Origin: Alcanivorax sp.
GTDB lineage: Bacteria > Pseudomonadota > Gammaproteobacteria > Pseudomonadales > Alcanivoracaceae
Direction of reading: 5' to 3'
NCBI GenBank assembly: GCA_007135015.1
Contig: SLJS01000333.1
Coordinates: 1-8,514, forward strand
DNA length: 8,514 nt
The position numbers were made by a program, and so were the translations under genes. The notes under the pieces are model-generated. The model searched no databases. It was not told the origin of the DNA and saw only the letters and a program-made list of their open reading frames with translations. Shown here piece after piece: positions 5,667 through 8,514 of the stretch; the stretch's first letter is position 1, and each line of letters opens with the position of its first letter.

Positions 5667-6305
5667 ATGGTTGAAGCCATTATGAGAAACACACTGCTGG
5701 AAGAGACGGCACCGGTCCTGCCGGTTGCCAGCTTTTGCTCCGACGAGCATGCCCGTGCCTGCGCCAGGCTCTTTGCCCGGGCGGGCGTGCCCGTGCTGGA
5801 GGTTGCGCTGCGCCATCCCGGAGCCTGGGAACATCTGGCGATCTGCCGGGAGCTCATGCCCGGCGCGCGGGTCGGAGTGGGAACCGTGCGGGCCGCCGGC
5901 GAACTCGAGCGCGCCAGCCGTAGCGCGGACTTCGCCGTCAGTCCGGGGTTGAGTCTGGAGCTTTGCAGGATCGCCGCGGATCTCGGAGTGGAATACGTTC
6001 CCGGTGTCTGGAGTGCTTCCGAGGTGATGGCGGCGGCAAGCATTGGGCTGGACCGGCTGAAGTTCTTTCCCGCGGTAGCCGGGAGCACTGATGTGCTGGC
6101 GGCGCTGGAAGGCCCTTTCCCCGACGTGAGGTTCTGTCCCACCGGCGGCGTTCATTCGGGCAACTACGGAGACTATCTGGCCCTTGCCAATGTTTCCTGC
6201 GTGGGGGGAAGCTGGGTGGTGCCTTCACTGGAGGAGATCGAGGCCCGCCGACACGTCTGGCTGGAACGTCTGGGCAATCTGTATCGCCTGGGTAGTGCTC
6301 AGTAA
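5667..6305 (+). CDS. eda: 2-keto-3-deoxy-6-phosphogluconate (KDPG) aldolase
   Basis: Last ED step: cleaves KDPG into pyruvate and glyceraldehyde-3-phosphate through a Schiff base. The 212-residue (beta/alpha)8 barrel matches the family length (E. coli 213). The catalytic base is Glu45 (VLEVALRH) and the Schiff-base lysine is Lys132 (LKFFPA). Other conserved parts are GVGTV (70-74), SPG (92-94), the phosphate loop CPTGGV (157-162) and GGSWVVP (180-186). The frame is open upstream to 5526, but the consensus ribosome site and family length set the start at 5667. Several positions differ from typical Eda: ALRH for TLRT, PGVWSASE where PG-x-x-T-x-SE is usual, and FPAVAGST for the FPAEA-type loop. 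A KDPGal aldolase (DgoA) is less likely because CPTGGV and GGSW are Eda-type. It is the only plus-strand gene, divergent from pgi and convergent on glk. Confidence 0.92.
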   Translation: MVEAIMRNTLLEETAPVLPVASFCSDEHARACARLFARAGVPVLEVALRHPGAWEHLAICRELMPGARVGVGTVRAAGELERASRSADFAVSPGLSLELCRIAADLGVEYVPGVWSASEVMAAASIGLDRLKFFPAVAGSTDVLAALEGPFPDVRFCPTGGVHSGNYGDYLALANVSCVGGSWVVPSLEEIEARRHVWLERLGNLYRLGSAQ

Positions 6306-7267
6306 TCCGCCGTTTCACGGATCGGCATCCGGCTTGCGCCATCCAGTGCCGGATCGGCCGCGGTGATCAGCCAGGTACGGACCCCGGTGGTATATTCGCT
6401 CATCATGCCCTTGTCCTCGAAACGTTCACGGAACGGGCCCGTCTCCAGCTGTTCCCGGAGCTGCGGGAGAACGCCGCCGGCCAGGTACAGGCCGCCCCGT
6501 GCCCCGGTGGCGAGTACCTGGTCCCCACAGGCACTGCCGAGCAGGCCCAGGAACATGCTCAGGGCTTCCGTGCACAGCGGATCATCCTGCTCCACGGCCA
6601 GGCGCGAGATTTCTTCGGCCCGGTCGGTTTCCATGGCCACGCCGTCGAGCGCACAAAGGCCCTGGTAGATGCGCAGGATTCCCGGACCGCGAAGAAAGTG
6701 TTCGCGGCTGAGAACACTTCCGGCGGTCAGCCAGTACCCGAATACCGCATGCTCACGTTCATTGCCGGGGGCCATGGTGCTGTGTCCGCCTTCGGTGGCG
6801 ATGATGTGCCACCGGCCCGTACAGGGGATCATCTGCGCCATGCCCAGACCGGTACCCGGTGCGACAATGGCCAGGGGCGAGCCGGAATGTTCAATGCCCC
6901 CGCCGATCGGCGCCATGGACGCCGGGTCGAGTTCCGCAACGGCCAGGGCCACGGCTTCGATGTCGTTGAGTACGCATACCTGACGGAAACCGAACTCCCG
7001 CTGCAGCTCCTGGCGGGTAAAGGACCAGGACGGAACCCGGGTCAGCCGTATGCGCTCGGTGGAGGTGACTCCGGCCACGGCCAGACAGGCCCAGCTCGGG
7101 CGGACGTCCAGCTCCCGCAGGTAATGGCTGATGGCGTCCCGCAGGGACGGGAAGTCGCCGGTGAGAAGCCTGCGCTTTCTTTCCAGGGGGCCGCCTTCTT
7201 CCCGGATCAGCGCGAACCGGGCATGGGTGGCTCCGATGTCCGCAACCAGTCTTGGAAAAGTATGCAC
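6299..7267 (-). CDS. glk: Glucokinase (Glk family, non-ROK)
   Basis: ATP-dependent phosphorylation of intracellular glucose to glucose-6-phosphate, as needed when glucose is not taken up by a PTS. The 322-residue protein (E. coli 321) starts with GTG at 7267. GGGGAG at 7275-7280 lies 7 bases upstream, and the edd stop is one base away. The frame is open back to about 7600 inside edd, but that part is a shadow of edd. Motifs: a phosphate loop ADIGATHARF (9-18), LNDIEA with catalytic Asp102, APGTGLG (136-142), TEGGH with glucose-binding Glu159 and His162, Glu189 before RGPGI, and YLAGGV (261-266). These match E. coli D100, E157, H160 and E187 with a constant offset of two. Oddly, the loop is GATH where GGTN is typical. 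Its 3' end overlaps eda tail to tail by 7 bases. Confidence 0.94.
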   Translation of the reverse strand: MHTFPRLVADIGATHARFALIREEGGPLERKRRLLTGDFPSLRDAISHYLRELDVRPSWACLAVAGVTSTERIRLTRVPSWSFTRQELQREFGFRQVCVLNDIEAVALAVAELDPASMAPIGGGIEHSGSPLAIVAPGTGLGMAQMIPCTGRWHIIATEGGHSTMAPGNEREHAVFGYWLTAGSVLSREHFLRGPGILRIYQGLCALDGVAMETDRAEEISRLAVEQDDPLCTEALSMFLGLLGSACGDQVLATGARGGLYLAGGVLPQLREQLETGPFRERFEDKGMMSEYTTGVRTWLITAADPALDGASRMPIRETADY

Positions 7268-7268
7268 T

Positions 7269-8514
7269 TCAGTGCTCCCCGAAGCGGAAGATGGTGGCGC
7301 CGGCTTCCGCTGCCGAAACCGTTTCACGCATGACGGCAAAAAGCTCCCTGCCCAGCCCTTCGCCGCCGGGGGTGGCGGTGACCGGGTCCCGTTCTTCCCA
7401 TTCTTTCTGTTCGACCCGCACCATGAGTTCGCGGGCGTCCGCGTCGAGCCGTATCGGGTCACCGTCCCGGACACGGGAAATGGGGCCACCCCGGGCGGTT
7501 TCCGGACTGAGGTGAAGCGCCGCGGGAACCCGGCCTGATGCGCCGGACATTCGTCCGTCGGTGACCAGCGCCACCTGGTAGCCACGGTCCTGGAGTACAC
7601 CGAGGCAGGGTGTCAGCTTGTGCAGTTCAGGCATGCCGTTGGAGGCGGGGCCCTGGTGGCGTATCACCGCCACGAAATCCCGCTCGAGTTCGTCGCGCTG
7701 AAAGGCCTCGAGCAGCTGTTCCTGGCTGTCGAATACCATGGCGGGCGCTTCAATCCGTCTTTGCCCGGCGGGTACCGCCGAGACCTTGATAATGGCACGC
7801 CCCAGGTTTCCCTCCAGCAGGCGGATGCCGCCGTCCGGGGCGAAAGGAGCGGAAACGGGCCGCAGCACCCCGTCGTCCCCACTGGCGCAAGCCGGCGGCT
7901 CCCGCACCAGTGCCTGTCCTTCCAGTCGCGGCCGGCGTGTATAGGCTTCCAGCCCCGGGCCCTGAATGGTGGTTACATCCGGATGGAGCAGGCCCGCGTC
8001 CAGCAGCTCGCGAATGATGAACTCCGTGCCCCCGGCGTGCTGGAAGTCATTCACATCGGCCTGGCCATTGGGATAAAGCCGCGCCAGCAGGGGAGTGACC
8101 GCCGAGAGTTCCTCGAAGTCCGTCCAGTCGACGAGAACTCCGGCCGCTTTCGCTACCGTGATCCAGTGAATGGTGTGATTGGTGGAGCCACCGGTGGCAA
8201 GCAGCGCGACCAGGGCGTTGACAATGCACTTTTCGTCGACCACCCGGCTGATCGGTGTGCACTCGCTCTCTCCCAGTGCGATCCGGATGGCCCGGGTGGA
8301 GGCTTCTTCAAGGAGCTTTCGGCGCAGCGGGTCGTCGGGATTGACCAGGGCGGAGCCGGGAACATGCAGCCCCATCGCCTCCATGAGCATCTGGTTGCTG
8401 TTGGCTGTTCCGTAGAAGGTGCAGGTGCCTTCGCGGTGATAGGCGCCGGCCTCGGCATCCATCAGATCCTCGCGTGTGGCCTTGCCCTGGGCGTAGAGTT
8501 GGCGCACCCGGGAC
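7269..8514 (-). CDS. edd: 6-phosphogluconate dehydratase, partial (N-terminus beyond the window)
   Basis: First committed ED enzyme: dehydrates 6-phosphogluconate to KDPG using a [4Fe-4S] cluster; member of the IlvD/Edd family. Only the C-terminal part is present, about 414 residues running off the right edge with no break. By alignment of the cysteine in GTCTFYGTANSNQM with C221 of E. coli Edd (603 residues), about 190 residues are missing, including another cluster ligand. Visible motifs include ATGGSTNHTIHW, QHAGGTEFIIREL, the IlvD/Edd signature TDGRMSGASGRVP, and a tail GRELFAVMRETVSAAEAGATIF. VRQLYAQGKATREDL is typical Edd and separates it from dihydroxy-acid dehydratase (IlvD). It is the first visible gene of an edd-glk unit; its promoter is outside the window. 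The GTG at 8507 is an internal codon, not a start. Confidence 0.95.
   Translation of the reverse strand, partial: SRVRQLYAQGKATREDLMDAEAGAYHREGTCTFYGTANSNQMLMEAMGLHVPGSALVNPDDPLRRKLLEEASTRAIRIALGESECTPISRVVDEKCIVNALVALLATGGSTNHTIHWITVAKAAGVLVDWTDFEELSAVTPLLARLYPNGQADVNDFQHAGGTEFIIRELLDAGLLHPDVTTIQGPGLEAYTRRPRLEGQALVREPPACASGDDGVLRPVSAPFAPDGGIRLLEGNLGRAIIKVSAVPAGQRRIEAPAMVFDSQEQLLEAFQRDELERDFVAVIRHQGPASNGMPELHKLTPCLGVLQDRGYQVALVTDGRMSGASGRVPAALHLSPETARGGPISRVRDGDPIRLDADARELMVRVEQKEWEERDPVTATPGGEGLGRELFAVMRETVSAAEAGATIFRFGEH
7275..7280 (-). promoter_or_regulatory. Ribosome binding site setting the GTG start of glk
   Basis: GGGGAG on the minus strand, within the last codons of edd and 7 bases before the GTG at 7267-7265. 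It supports a start one base after the edd stop and coupled translation of edd and glk. Confidence 0.6.

Noticed and set aside
5938..6342. Minus-strand frame bridging the ends of eda and glk
   Set aside because: It overlaps both real genes in other frames and contains no recognisable motif.
7268..7600. Extended N-terminus for glk (frame open to 7600)
   Set aside because: The extension overlaps the conserved end of edd in another frame. The GTG at 7267 has a good ribosome site and gives the family length.

Overview
This GC-rich window reads as the chromosome of a gammaproteobacterium. The main clue is the gene order rpoN, hpf, ptsN, rapZ, ptsH (npr) on the minus strand, the gammaproteobacterial sigma-54/nitrogen-PTS block, combined with an Entner-Doudoroff (ED) glucose set (edd, glk, eda, pgi). 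I cannot fix a genus. Everything recognised is housekeeping or regulatory metabolism. I see no phage, toxin, defence island, CRISPR, tRNA or rRNA, and no obvious undescribed system. The points of interest are regulatory and architectural.

Layout from left to right. Positions 1-221 hold no gene; they contain a pair of inverted GGGGAGAGGG-type repeat units just beyond the end of the regulatory operon. From 222 to 3662 five minus-strand genes form an apparent operon, transcribed right to left: rpoN (sigma-54), hpf (ribosome hibernation), ptsN (EIIA-Ntr), rapZ (nucleotide-binding adaptor) and ptsH/npr (HPr-like phosphocarrier). Gaps are 63, about 10 and 36 bases, and ptsH overlaps the rapZ stop. 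From 3663 to 3807 is a control region with a well-spaced sigma-54-type -24/-12 sequence pointing into rpoN itself. pgi (minus) fills 3808-5484. A 182-base divergent region (5485-5666) separates pgi from eda (plus, 5667-6305). eda meets glk (minus, 6299-7267) tail to tail with a 7-base overlap. glk follows edd (minus) by one base; edd is cut by the right edge and lacks roughly its first 190 residues.

How the genes work together. Glk phosphorylates free glucose, Pgi interconverts glucose-6-P and fructose-6-P, and Edd and Eda convert 6-phosphogluconate to pyruvate plus glyceraldehyde-3-P. The neighbouring PTS-Ntr proteins (HPr/NPr, EIIA-Ntr) form a phosphorelay that signals nitrogen and carbon state rather than transporting sugar. 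RapZ senses cell-wall amino-sugar status in enterobacteria, and Pgi supplies the fructose-6-P from which that amino sugar is made. The adjacency of sugar catabolism and sigma-54/PTS-Ntr may therefore be functional, though this is inference from position only. The genes usually found before rpoN in this class (lptA/lptB and relatives) are absent, and so is hprK.
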